Position numbers and translations under genes: made by a program. Below the pieces are notes generated by a model. That model was not told the DNA's origin, did no database searches, and was given only the letters and a program-made list of their open reading frames with translations. Below are positions 41,330 through 49,738 of a stretch of DNA of 64,000 bases, in pieces. Source of the DNA: Streptomyces populi (GTDB lineage Bacteria > Actinomycetota > Actinomycetes > Streptomycetales > Streptomycetaceae). The DNA is taken from positions 102,856-166,855 of the forward strand of contig NZ_KZ626847.1 in NCBI RefSeq assembly GCF_002911015.1, given 5' to 3'. Numbering within the stretch: the first letter of the stretch is position 1; each line of letters starts with the position of its first letter.

Positions 41330-42253
41330 ATGCGCATCGTCATCGCTCTGGGCGGCAACGCCCTGCTGCACCGCGGCGAACGCCCCGACGCGGCCGTCCA
41401 GGAGTCGAACGTCGACCGCGTCACCAACGCGATCGCGGCCCTCGCCCACGACCACGAGATCGTCGTCACGCACGGCAACGGCCCCCAGATCGGCCTGCTC
41501 GCCGCGGAGAGCGCCGCCGACCCGGTCCTGAGCGCCCCCTACCCGCTCGGCCTGCTCGGCGCGCAGACCCAGGGACTGATCGGCTCCCTGCTGGTCCGCA
41601 GCCTGCACGACGCCCTGCCCGGACACCGGACGATCGCGTTGGTCACCCACACCCTGGTCCGGTCCGACGACCCCGCCTTCGAGCACCCCACGAAGTTCGT
41701 CGGCCAGGTGTACCCGTACGACATCGCGTCGGCGCTCGCCCGCAAGCGCGGCTGGCACATCGCCGCCGACACCACCGGCTGGCGCCGCGTCGTCCCCTCC
41801 CCGGCACCCGAACGGATCCTGGAGACCGAGACCGTCCACGAGCTGCTCGCCGGTGGCGCGCTCGTCGTCTGCGCGGGCGGCGGGGGCGTCCCCGTGACCG
41901 CCGACCCGGACACCGGAGCGCTCACCGGGGTGGAGGCCGTCGTCGACAAGGACCTCACGGCGGCCCTGCTCGCGGAGGAACTGAAAGCCGACTTCCTGCT
42001 CATCCTCACCGACGTGCCCTGCGTCTACGCCGACTTCGGGACTCCCGGCCAGCGGCCCGTCCTGGGCGCCACCCCCGCCGACCTGCGCGGGCGAAGCTTT
42101 CCCGAGGGTTCGATGGGACCCAAGACCGAGGCGGCGGCCCGGTTCGTGGAACGCACCGGGGGACTGGCCGCCATCGGTGCCCTGGACGCGGCGTACGAGA
42201 TGGTCCACGGCACGTCGGGCACGCTCGTCCGCCCCGACCTGCCGGTCGTGTGA
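41330..42253 (+). CDS. arcC: Carbamate kinase
   Basis: The 307-residue protein begins MRIVIALGGNALLHRGE, the amino acid kinase nucleotide motif. It has VTHGNGPQIGLLAAES, VCAGGGGVPV and GSMGPKTEAAARFVE as in carbamate kinases. It makes ATP from carbamoyl phosphate and ADP. No arginine deiminase or ornithine carbamoyltransferase gene lies nearby, so the source of carbamoyl phosphate is outside this window. GGAGG is 9 nt upstream. It is a monocistron ending in a strong hairpin. Confidence 0.93.
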   Translation: MRIVIALGGNALLHRGERPDAAVQESNVDRVTNAIAALAHDHEIVVTHGNGPQIGLLAAESAADPVLSAPYPLGLLGAQTQGLIGSLLVRSLHDALPGHRTIALVTHTLVRSDDPAFEHPTKFVGQVYPYDIASALARKRGWHIAADTTGWRRVVPSPAPERILETETVHELLAGGALVVCAGGGGVPVTADPDTGALTGVEAVVDKDLTAALLAEELKADFLLILTDVPCVYADFGTPGQRPVLGATPADLRGRSFPEGSMGPKTEAAARFVERTGGLAAIGALDAAYEMVHGTSGTLVRPDLPVV

Positions 42254-42262
42254 CCCTCCCCG

Positions 42263-42290
42263 GGCCCGTCGTCGCAGGCGACGACGGGCC
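42263..42290. terminator. Bidirectional hairpin terminator
   Basis: The perfect 12-bp arms (42263-42274 and 42279-42290) with a CAGG loop lie between the convergent carbamate kinase and SHOCT genes. Confidence 0.85.
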
Positions 42291-42296
42291 GCCGGG

Positions 42297-42587
42297 TCAG
42301 GCCTTCCCGGAACTCCCGCCGTCGCCGGAACGCAGAACGGCCAGGCGGCTTCGGTACTCCTCCTCGTCGATCTCCCCGCGGGCGAAGCGTTCCGCGAGGA
42401 GCCGCTCCGGAGCGGCGCCGGGCCCTGTGTGCCCGGCGCCCGCCCCGCCGTCCGTCGGCCGGGACACGGCCCGGAACAGCAGGACGGCGAAGACGATCAG
42501 CACGGTCCAGAAGAGGATCATGCCGACCGACATGGTGAACCAGCCCCACCCGTTTGGATCATGTCCGTACCAGAACATCACGGTCAC
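42297..42587 (-). CDS. SHOCT-domain small membrane protein
   Basis: The 96-residue protein starts at GTG 42587 (GAGG 6 nt upstream), with an alternative ATG at 42578. One transmembrane helix (FTMSVGMILFWTVLIVFAVL, then LFRAV) is followed by the C-terminal SHOCT motif ERLLAERFARGEIDEEEYRS and RLAVL. SHOCT domains form small oligomers. The cellular role of this protein is unknown. Confidence 0.85.
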   Translation of the reverse strand: MTVMFWYGHDPNGWGWFTMSVGMILFWTVLIVFAVLLFRAVSRPTDGGAGAGHTGPGAAPERLLAERFARGEIDEEEYRSRLAVLRSGDGGSSGKA

Positions 42588-42751
42588 CCGCTTCCTCGTG
42601 GCCGCCGGACGTGGGCTGCCCGCCCGTGGTTCCGGCGCGCCACTGTCAGTGTCGGTCCCCGGCCACTCGCCTGCTGTGAGCCGAAGAGCCCGCATCCGCC
42701 GGGGCGTTCGGCCCCTCTGCCCGGAGTGGTCGGCGACCGGGCCGGGCCGTC

Positions 42752-43204
42752 TCAGCTCCCCACCTCGATGCGGATCCCGGGAGGATCGTGAAGTGTGTTG
42801 TGGACCGTGCAGTGCGAGGCGACGGCGAGCATGGCGGCATACCGCTGAGCCGGCAGCTCCGGAGGTGGAACGACGACCACGCGCACGGAATCGACACGGG
42901 CGGGCCGGTCCGTCGCCATGGTGAACTCCGAGCGGACCCGCAGTCCCTCCCGGGACAGTCCGTGCCGCTGGAGGTAGCGGCCCGCGTAGAAGGCGACGCA
43001 GGTGGCCAGTGATGCGGCGAACAGTTCGACCGGGGTCGGCGCGATGTCCGTTCCGCCCGCGTCCACGGGCTGGTCCACCAGGAGCCGGTGCCCTCGGATG
43101 TCCACCTCGTACGCGTCCCCGCCCACATGGGTGACATCGAGCCGGTGTTCGACCGCGGGTCGTGGTTGTCGCGCGGCCGATGTGTCCGGTGCCGTGTCCG
43201 TCAT
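42752..43204 (-). CDS. OsmC-family protein
   Basis: The 150-residue protein contains TPVELFAASLATCVAFYAGR and VASHCTVHNTL, the two conserved cysteines of OsmC/Ohr peroxide-reducing proteins. YDVDIRG-type strands precede them. It would reduce organic hydroperoxides. Its start codon overlaps the stop of the CBS-BON gene (ATGA), so it follows that gene on one mRNA. Confidence 0.88.
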   Translation of the reverse strand: MTDTAPDTSAARQPRPAVEHRLDVTHVGGDAYEVDIRGHRLLVDQPVDAGGTDIAPTPVELFAASLATCVAFYAGRYLQRHGLSREGLRVRSEFTMATDRPARVDSVRVVVVPPPELPAQRYAAMLAVASHCTVHNTLHDPPGIRIEVGS

Positions 43205-43863
43205 GGCGCGGCCTCCGTCGACTCGCCGGTGAGCCGCGGTACGACGTCCACGACGCCCTCGACCGCGTGTACGAGGCGCACCGCCACGGAGACGAGCGAG
43301 GTGTCGTGGACGTGACCGCGCAGGGTGACGACCCCCTCGCACACGTTCACGTGGATGGCGTGGCTGAAGCCCGGGAAGAGGTACGACACCACTGTGCGCC
43401 GGACCTCCTCCTCTATCTCCTGGTCGGGCCGCAGGAAGACCTTGAGCAGGTCGGCGCGGCTGACGATGCCCTGGAGCATGCCGATGTCGTCGACCACGGG
43501 CAGCCGTTTGACGTGGCGGACGGCCATGATCCGGGCCGCCTGCGCGAGGGTGGCGTCCGCGTGGACCGTGACCGCCGGGGTGCTCATGAGTTCCGCGGCC
43601 CTGGTCGCACCGGCCTTGGCGGCGTCGGCCAGGCGCTCCTGCTGCCGGGAGAGGCTCTGTTCCTCGTCCCGGAACTCCTCCTTGGGCAGCAGGTCGGCCT
43701 CGGACACGACACCGACGACGCGTCCCTCGCCCTCCAGCACGGGCATGGCACTGACCTTCCACTGCTCCAGGGTCCGTACGATCTCCTTGAACGGAGCGTC
43801 CCGTCCCACGGCCACGACCGTCTGGGTCATCACATCGCTGACGATGTGCGGAGTGCCGGTCAT
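43201..43863 (-). CDS. CBS-pair protein with BON domain
   Basis: The 220-residue protein has two CBS motifs (VSAMPVLEGEGRVVGVVSEA and VKRLPVVDDIGMLQGIVSRA) and a BON domain (VNVCEGVVTLRGHVHDTS). It resembles the CBS-BON proteins at 14745 and 43999. It overlaps the OsmC gene by 4 nt and so probably transmits an adenylate or redox signal together with it. A weak dyad, GGTCCGACGGGTCC, lies at 43906. Confidence 0.9.
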   Translation of the reverse strand: MTGTPHIVSDVMTQTVVAVGRDAPFKEIVRTLEQWKVSAMPVLEGEGRVVGVVSEADLLPKEEFRDEEQSLSRQQERLADAAKAGATRAAELMSTPAVTVHADATLAQAARIMAVRHVKRLPVVDDIGMLQGIVSRADLLKVFLRPDQEIEEEVRRTVVSYLFPGFSHAIHVNVCEGVVTLRGHVHDTSLVSVAVRLVHAVEGVVDVVPRLTGESTEAAP

Positions 43864-43998
43864 GTCCCAACACCTCGATTCGTTGTCGTCTCGACCGGTC
43901 GCCGCCGGTCCGACGGGTCCACCTGGTTCGTGTGACGACCCGGACGGGTCGGCCGGGTACGACTGCGACCGCGTCCGGGGTGTCGGCTCCGGAGCCGC

Positions 43999-44700
43999 TC
44001 ACGTGGCCGGTCCGGCCCGGCGCGACGTTCCGGCCCCCGGAGCCACGGGGGTGTCGTCCAGACGGTGGTGCAATTCAGCGGAGACGCCGACCACCCCGTC
44101 CACGCCTTGGCACAGGCGCACGACGACCGGGACGAGCGACTTGCGTTCGACGGTGCCCTTCAGCGACACCCGCCCGTCGACGACGTGCACGGTGACCGCG
44201 CCGGGAGCGACGCCGAGGGTGTGCACGAGCACCTCACCGGCTATCTCCTCCCGGATGGCGCTGTCGCCACGAAGGAAGACACGCAACAGGTCCGCCCGGC
44301 TGACCAGGCCGACCAGCCTGCCGACCTCGTCGACCACCGGCAGCCGTTTGACGTGGTGGAACTCCATGACCTGCGCGGCCTCGACCGCCGTCCACCGGGG
44401 CTCGGCCGTCACGGCCGGGCTGTTCATCAGCCCCTCGGCGGTCGTTGCCTCCGCCTTCGTGCGGTCGGCGGGGCGGGAGTGCAGGACGGGCAACAGGCCG
44501 GCCGGATCGAGCTGGGCGGCTTCCTTGCGCAGCAGATCCGCCTCGGAGACCACGCCCACGACGCGTTCGGCGTCGTCCACGACCGGTACGGCGGTGACGC
44601 CGTACTCGGCGAGCAGCTTGGCGATCTCCTTGAAACCGGTGTCCTGGCGCACCCTGATGACCGACGTGGTCATGAGGTCGCGTACCGTCCGGTGCCTCAT
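43999..44700 (-). CDS. CBS-pair protein with BON domain
   Basis: From ATG 44700 (GAGGAGGTGGG upstream) the protein has 233 residues, with the same order of two CBS motifs (VTAVPVVDDAERVVGVVSEA and VKRLPVVDEVGRLVGLVSRA) and a BON domain (VHVVDGRVSLKGTVERKS). It is closer to the 14745 paralogue at the N-terminus (MRHRTVRDLMTTSVIRV against MRHNKVGSVMTTDVV). A dyad lies 68 bp upstream. Confidence 0.9.
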   Translation of the reverse strand: MRHRTVRDLMTTSVIRVRQDTGFKEIAKLLAEYGVTAVPVVDDAERVVGVVSEADLLRKEAAQLDPAGLLPVLHSRPADRTKAEATTAEGLMNSPAVTAEPRWTAVEAAQVMEFHHVKRLPVVDEVGRLVGLVSRADLLRVFLRGDSAIREEIAGEVLVHTLGVAPGAVTVHVVDGRVSLKGTVERKSLVPVVVRLCQGVDGVVGVSAELHHRLDDTPVAPGAGTSRRAGPAT

Positions 44701-44767
44701 GGATCCCACCTCCTCGTGCCGTGCGGGTCCCCTCTTCACTGTCCGTCGGCCCAGGCGGCGGCCGCAT

Positions 44768-44781
44768 GGGCCGGACGGTCC
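44768..44781. promoter_or_regulatory. DevR/OsdR-like dyad upstream of the CBS-BON gene
   Basis: GGGCCGGACGGTCC lies 68 bp before the start at 44700. Confidence 0.45.
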
Positions 44782-45030
44782 ACTTCCCTGCCCCGGGAGG
44801 CCCTGGCGGCACCGGCCCCGCTCGACGCCGCCGGCCGGGCCGTCCTGACGGCACTCGGCACCCTGCCCCTGCCCTTCCGGTGGCCGCCCTCCGCTGAAGG
44901 CCGGGTCCGCCCGGTGCCCGGATGCGCGGTTCCCCGCGACGTGGAGTTCAGAGGGACCTGAGAGATTCCTGTGCCAGTCTGGCGCGCCTGATCGACACCG
45001 TGAGTACCCGTCCCCCCGAAGGAGTTGTTG

Positions 45031-45540
45031 ATGAGCCTGGTCAACGGCCTGCCCGCGCACGTACTGCTGGTGCATTTCGTGGTCGTTCTCGTTCCCCTGA
45101 CCGCACTCGCCCTCGTGGTCTGCGCGATATGGCCCGAAGCGGCCAGGCGCCTGGGCGTCGTGCTGCCGCTGCTCGCCCTGGTCACGCTCGTGAGCGTGCC
45201 GCTCACCTCGAACGCGGGCGAATGGCTGGAGGGACACGTCGCCGACAACGCGCTGGTGCGCCGCCACGCCGAACTCGGGGACGGCCTTCTTCCCTGGGCC
45301 GGGGGCCTGTTCGTCCTGGCGGTCGTCCTCTGGTGGAAGGTCGGCCGCACCGCGGCGTCCGGGGCCGCGGACGCCACGCCCCGACCCGCCACCCCCGTGA
45401 GGGCCGCGGCCGTGGTGCTGTCGCTCGTGGTGGCCGCAGGAGCCGTAGTGGACGTGTACCGCATCGGTGACTCGGGGGCTAAGGCGGCGTGGCACGACGG
45501 CTATTCCGAGACGGCCTCGCACGGAGGCGACGAGGGCTGA
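45031..45540 (+). CDS. DUF2231-type membrane protein
   Basis: The 169-residue protein starts at ATG 45031 (AAGGAG upstream). It has four transmembrane helices, with VNGLPAHVLLVHFVVVLVPL and HAELGDGLLPWAGGLFVLAV as in DUF2231. Family members are uncharacterised, although the His in PAHVLLVHF suggests metal or heme contact. It is a monocistron. The USP gene at 45800 is convergent. Confidence 0.82.
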   Translation: MSLVNGLPAHVLLVHFVVVLVPLTALALVVCAIWPEAARRLGVVLPLLALVTLVSVPLTSNAGEWLEGHVADNALVRRHAELGDGLLPWAGGLFVLAVVLWWKVGRTAASGAADATPRPATPVRAAAVVLSLVVAAGAVVDVYRIGDSGAKAAWHDGYSETASHGGDEG

Positions 45541-45610
45541 CGCGTCCGGCAGGCCGCGGTCCCGGGGCCCGGCGGAGGCCCTGTCCGGCGACGCAGGCGG
45601 GACAGCGGGT

Positions 45611-45640
45611 CCGCGTCGGCCCGGCCGACGGCCGACGCGG
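45611..45640. terminator. Hairpin between convergent genes
   Basis: The 11-bp arms (45611-45621 and 45630-45640) lie between the DUF2231 and USP genes. The loop is itself GC-rich, so the exact fold is uncertain. The 259-bp spacer holds no gene. Confidence 0.5.
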
Positions 45641-45799
45641 CGAAGTCCTCGGCCGCGGCGAGCAGTTCGTAGCGGCGGGGACGGGGAGGGCGTTCTGGAC
45701 GTGCCGGGTTCTCGGAGCCGTGGGCCGAAGGCGTCGTTCCGCGGTGCGCCGGGGAAACGGACGAGTCCCGCGAGATCGTGGCGGCATCCCGCGGAGGGA

Positions 45800-46675
45800 T
45801 CAGGTCCTGTCCGGTACGACCGCCACCGGACATGCGGCGTGGTGCAGCAGGGTGTGGCTCACACGGCCCAGTTGGAGCCCGAAGCGACCGGATCTGCGAC
45901 GCGCTCCGAGGACCACCAGGTCGGCGGCGGCCGAGCGGTGGACCAGCACCTTGCGGGCCGCTCCCTCGACGGTCGTCCGACGCAACCGCACGTCCGGATG
46001 GGCGGCGGACGCGTCGGCGACGAGGGTCTGGATGAGGGCAACGGCCTGTTTCTCGTGCTGATGCTCCGGATCCTCCGCCAGTGCCGTGTCGTCGGCCGCT
46101 TCCCGGACCGGACACCGCCAGGCCCGGACGACATCCAGCTCGCACCCGCGGGCCGCGGCTTCCCGGAACGCGAACCCGACCGCCTCCCGGCATGTGTCGG
46201 GGTCGCCGACGCCGAGCAGGATGCGCTCGTGGGATCCGGCCAGAGCCGCCTTGTCGCCCCTGACCACGATGACCGGGCAGTGGGCGCGGGCCGCCACCGC
46301 CAGCCCCACGGAACCGAGCAGCGTGCCCTTCAGCTCCCCGCGGCCCCGTGAACCGGTGATCAGGGTGGTGGCGTTCCGAGCCTCGTCCAGGAGCGCGGAA
46401 ACGGCCTCGGCCGGCACGGTCTCCGTGGAGACGCTCAGACGGGGGGCGTGCCGGCGAACCCGTTCCGCCGCCGAACCGACGATGTGCTCCGCCAGCACCC
46501 GCTCGGAGGAGCGCTCCCGGCTCAGTGTCGGAAACGCCCCCTCGTACCGCTCCCACAAGGACGCGTGGACCAGGCGCAGCGGAAGCCGGTTGCGGGTGGC
46601 CAGGTCCACCGCCCAGTCGACGGCCAGGAGACTGCCGTCCGATCCGTCGACGCCCACGACGAGGGGGAGTGTCAT
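45800..46675 (-). CDS. Universal stress protein, two UspA domains
   Basis: The protein has 291 residues from ATG 46675 (a GTG three codons upstream is less likely). Domain 1 begins LPLVVGVDGSDGSLLAVDWA and has GSRGRGELKGTLLGSVG, the intact ATP motif. Domain 2 is degenerate (GARRRSGRFGLQLGRVSH). It resembles the USP at 10948. A dyad lies 85 bp upstream. Confidence 0.9.
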   Translation of the reverse strand: MTLPLVVGVDGSDGSLLAVDWAVDLATRNRLPLRLVHASLWERYEGAFPTLSRERSSERVLAEHIVGSAAERVRRHAPRLSVSTETVPAEAVSALLDEARNATTLITGSRGRGELKGTLLGSVGLAVAARAHCPVIVVRGDKAALAGSHERILLGVGDPDTCREAVGFAFREAAARGCELDVVRAWRCPVREAADDTALAEDPEHQHEKQAVALIQTLVADASAAHPDVRLRRTTVEGAARKVLVHRSAAADLVVLGARRRSGRFGLQLGRVSHTLLHHAACPVAVVPDRT

Positions 46676-46759
46676 TGTCTCCACCGCCTTCTTCCTTGTC
46701 CGCTCGTGCGGTACGGGGTGTCACTCCCACGGTGGCCCCTGCCGGCAGGCTGACGGCAG

Positions 46760-46773
46760 GGGCCGTTCAGCCC
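46760..46773. promoter_or_regulatory. DevR/OsdR-like dyad upstream of a USP gene
   Basis: GGGCCGTTCAGCCC (one mismatch in the right arm) lies 85 bp before the start at 46675. A separate ACCGTT-GG-AACGGT inverted repeat occurs at 46852-46865, before the DevS-like pseudogene. Confidence 0.45.
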
Positions 46774-46923
46774 TCCCTTTCGGCTTTCAGCCCTGGCGGT
46801 GCGGGCACGGCCCGAGCGCCGTTCGGCTCACCGGCCCGGCCGAGGAGGACCACCGTTGGAACGGTCCCCTCCGTGCGGCACCGGCGCGCGCCGACCGGGA
46901 TGTACCGAGAGGTCGGAGGCAGC

Positions 46924-47959
46924 ATGGCGCAGACCTCGAGCGAGTTCCGCGAAGTGCTGTCGCACCTGAAGCTCGGCGATCTCCTGGATGAGCTTCAGGC
47001 CCGTCTCAGTGCCACCCGGGGCACGCCCGACCGTGTGCACGGCCCGCTGGGCGAGCTGATCCGCCGTCCGGAACCCCTGCGCCTGCACGAGCTCTCCGGC
47101 ATCCCGCCTCCTGCGGCTTTCCGGCCGGTCACCCGGAGACGCACAGCTTCGTCGGCGTCCCGATCCGCGTGCGGGACCAGGTCTTCGGCAAGGAACCACC
47201 ACGCTTCGAAGGGCTCGGTCCGGCGGTGGCCGTCCCCATCGGTACCGGTGCGACCGACGTGAGAGGAGTGGTGCTCCTGGCCCGCGGGACCGGCGGACCG
47301 GTCTTCTCCGACCGGGAGACCCCGATGTTGCGGGGATTCGCCGCGCAGGCCGCGATCGCCTTGGAACTCGCCGAGCGGTGGCAGGACGCCGAGCAGATCG
47401 CGGTGCTGAAGGATCGTGACCGGATCGCCCGCGATCTGCGCGACCTGGCCATCCAGCGACTGTTCGCCACGGGGACGACGCTCCAGAGCGCGGGCCGGTT
47501 CATCACCTGCCCGGAGGCTTCCGAGCGAGTGCTGAGGGTCGTGGACGACCTCGACGAGACCATCAAGATCATCAGATCGGCCATCTTCGGGCTCCGCGTC
47601 CGCGACGGGGACGCGACCGGCGGCGGGCTGCGGGCCACCGACGTGCCGCGCGAGACCGCCGGCCATGTCGTGGCCGTGCTCGTCGAGGCACTGTCCGATG
47701 TCGCCCGGCACGCGCATGCCGACGGGCCGACGTGGAGCTGACCACCGACGGCCGGGAGGTGCGTCTGAAGGTCTCGGACGACGGGACGGGGATTTCGCCG
47801 GGCGGCCGCCGCAGCGGACTGCGCAACATGGCGGGGCGGGCCGGACAACTCGGCGGGTCGCTGGAGTTGAGTGCTTCCCGCAGCGGTGGCGCACTGGTCT
47901 GTCGGCACGTTCCGCTGTCGGCGGGGGAGAGGGGCGCACAGGGGGGACGGGGCACGTAG
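46924..47959 (+). pseudogene. DevS/OsdK-like GAF sensor histidine kinase, multiply disrupted
   Basis: The frame starts MAQTSSEFREVLSHLKLGDL, as in DevS-type kinases, but the first GAF domain is deleted after TPDRVHG. A 1-nt deletion near 47099 shifts the frame before the second GAF region (SFVGVPIRVRDQVFGK). More GAF sequence is then missing before VAVPIGTG. In the kinase core the H-box reads DRIARDLRDLAIQRLF, with Arg where the phosphorylated His should be. A second 1-nt deletion near 47724 precedes the ATPase part (REVRLKVSDDGTGISPGGRR, then SGLRNMAGRAGQLGGSLEL). It cannot be an active kinase. In relatives it would pair with a DevR/OsdR response regulator, which is absent here. Confidence 0.85.
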
Positions 47960-48019
47960 GACCGTGTTCCGGCTCTTCGGGGCCCGGGCGCAGGGCGTGA
48001 CCGTCCGGGATGCCGTGTC

Positions 48020-48484
48020 CTAGGACGGGACCGGTCCGCCACCGTCGGCCCGGGGGATCGGCGCCGGTGCTTCCTGCAGGACGTTCCAGGCGACCGGGCC
48101 GAGCAGGTCGGTGAGTCGTCGGAAGACGTCGAGAAGCAGGTCGTCGACCGTCAGCACACCCACCACCCGGCTCGCGTCCAGGACCGGCAGTCGACGGACA
48201 CCTGTCCGACGGAACGTCCGGTAGGCCGCCTGGAGGTCGTCGTCGGCGTCGACCGTGACGGCGGGCGGCGACATGACCGCGTCCACCCGTGTGCCCGGGG
48301 CCAGGCCTCCGCCCATGCCGCGCACGGCGAGATCGCGGTCGGTGACTATGCCGTGCAGTGCTCCGTCCCGCACCACGAGAACCGATCCGACGGCGTGCTC
48401 GGCCATCTGCCCGGCCACCTCGGCCAAGGTGGCGTCAGGTGTCACGCACACCGGAGGAGCGGTCATCACCTCCGAGGTCTTCAT
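48020..48484 (-). CDS. CBS-domain pair protein
   Basis: The 154-residue protein consists of two CBS motifs: VGSVLVVRDGALHGIVTDRD and VRRLPVLDASRVVGVLTVDD. It lacks a BON domain, unlike the three others in the window. CBS pairs bind AMP/ATP or SAM-type ligands. It lies 39 bp after the nitroreductase gene on the same strand, so it is likely the second gene of that unit. Confidence 0.9.
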   Translation of the reverse strand: MKTSEVMTAPPVCVTPDATLAEVAGQMAEHAVGSVLVVRDGALHGIVTDRDLAVRGMGGGLAPGTRVDAVMSPPAVTVDADDDLQAAYRTFRRTGVRRLPVLDASRVVGVLTVDDLLLDVFRRLTDLLGPVAWNVLQEAPAPIPRADGGGPVPS

Positions 48485-48523
48485 GGGACTGCTCCTCGCT
48501 GATGTGTGAGGCGGGTGAAGGCG

Positions 48524-49513
48524 TCAGAGGAAGTCGAGCACGTCTGCCACCGGCCGCCGCGGGCTCTCCTCGCCCTCGGGGCCGTAGCCGAGCCGGATCA
48601 CCATCTGGACGTTCGCCATGGCGGAGACCGGATCGCGGACGGCCCACCGGATGTCCTGCCACTCCAGCGGCTGGGACGTGACGGAGGCGACCAGTCCGTC
48701 CGTGGTGGCCTGGAGCAGAACCCGCTCCAGCGCCTGGCCTGCGCGCACCCAGTCCACGGGTTCGTCGCGGGCCGTCCCGAGCAGAGCGATGTTCGGATTC
48801 TCCTCGAAGGCCGCTCTGCCGCGCCCGGGCATCGGACGGCCGACGGCGAAATCACGTACGGGGACCGACGTGCCGCGCTGCCGCGGGCCGAACGCCTCTC
48901 CGGGGATGCCGTCCGCCGCCGCGGTGACGGCCGACGACTCCGTACGCGTCCAGCGAACCGTCTCCGCGTGCACTTGCGGGTCGAGTGCCTCCGAGTCCTC
49001 GGCGTCCCGGATCAGGTCGAGAATCGACCGGACATGCCAGGGGTCGGGGAAGAACAGTTCCGCGCCTTCGAGGCGGGCCGCCTCGGACAGCCGTTCTCTC
49101 GTGGCGACAGGGACCTCCTCGTCGCGGAAGGGGAAGCGGCTGGAGTGCCGACGCCGGATCGAGGGGGCCAGCCGCGCGAGCGTGTCGCCGGACGGTCCGG
49201 TGCCGGACAGGTGCACCTCGGCGAGGAGCTCCGCGGAGGCGGGATCGGGTAGCAGCAGGACCCTCGGCGTCAGACCGGCCGCAGCGGCGGCCACGCGCAG
49301 ATTGAACAACGCGGCGCCGCAGCCCATGTACAGGCCCCGGTTCTCCGGATCCGTGTGCGGGAGGGCGCGCTCCAGGTCGGCGTAGAGCCGGAGGACGCCC
49401 GTGTCCCGCGTGCAACGGAACACCCAGGGCTGGGCGTTGTGCAGCGAGGGAGCGGCGACGGCGTCCGTCACGAGTGCCGTGATCGTCTTCGTGTCGAGAG
49501 GTTCTGCGTTCAC
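48524..49513 (-). CDS. Acg-like nitroreductase-fold protein
   Basis: From GTG 49513 (GAAGGGAAGG upstream) the protein has 329 residues. AAPSLHNAQPWVFRC, ENRGLYMGCGAALFNLRVAA and RAGQALERVLLQATTDGLVA match the Acg (Rv2032)/Rv3131 family, in which a truncated nitroreductase fold binds FMN. Mycobacterial Acg is DosR-induced and may sequester flavin, because part of the active site is missing. A dyad is 101 bp upstream. A CBS protein gene follows. Confidence 0.88.
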   Translation of the reverse strand: MNAEPLDTKTITALVTDAVAAPSLHNAQPWVFRCTRDTGVLRLYADLERALPHTDPENRGLYMGCGAALFNLRVAAAAAGLTPRVLLLPDPASAELLAEVHLSGTGPSGDTLARLAPSIRRRHSSRFPFRDEEVPVATRERLSEAARLEGAELFFPDPWHVRSILDLIRDAEDSEALDPQVHAETVRWTRTESSAVTAAADGIPGEAFGPRQRGTSVPVRDFAVGRPMPGRGRAAFEENPNIALLGTARDEPVDWVRAGQALERVLLQATTDGLVASVTSQPLEWQDIRWAVRDPVSAMANVQMVIRLGYGPEGEESPRRPVADVLDFL

Positions 49514-49613
49514 GGTGCCTTCCCTTCGTGCGGCTCCTCGTCCCGCCCCCGGTTCCGCAGACGACGGTCCCGCCGTCGATTCCATGAAAGGCCACGGGAA
49601 CGTCGGTCCGGCA

Positions 49614-49627
49614 GGGGCCATTGGTCC
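49614..49627. promoter_or_regulatory. DevR/DosR-like dyad, nitroreductase side
   Basis: GGGGCCATTGGTCC lies 101 bp before the nitroreductase start, in the divergent promoter region shared with the USP at 49739. A weaker GGGAACGTCGGTCC lies at 49596. Confidence 0.5.
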
Positions 49628-49644
49628 TCACAACGGGTCCTGCC

Positions 49645-49659
49645 GGGGCCGTTCGGCCC
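49645..49659. promoter_or_regulatory. DevR/OsdR-like dyad, USP side
   Basis: GGGGCCGTTCGGCCC lies 80 bp before the USP start at 49739. Together with the site at 49614 it gives one dyad per divergent gene. Confidence 0.5.
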
Positions 49660-49738
49660 AGCCTCGGGGACGAACGGCCACTCCCCGGACTCTCGTACGC
49701 GGTGTCATCGTGGAACGACCCTGAACCTTGGAGGGATC

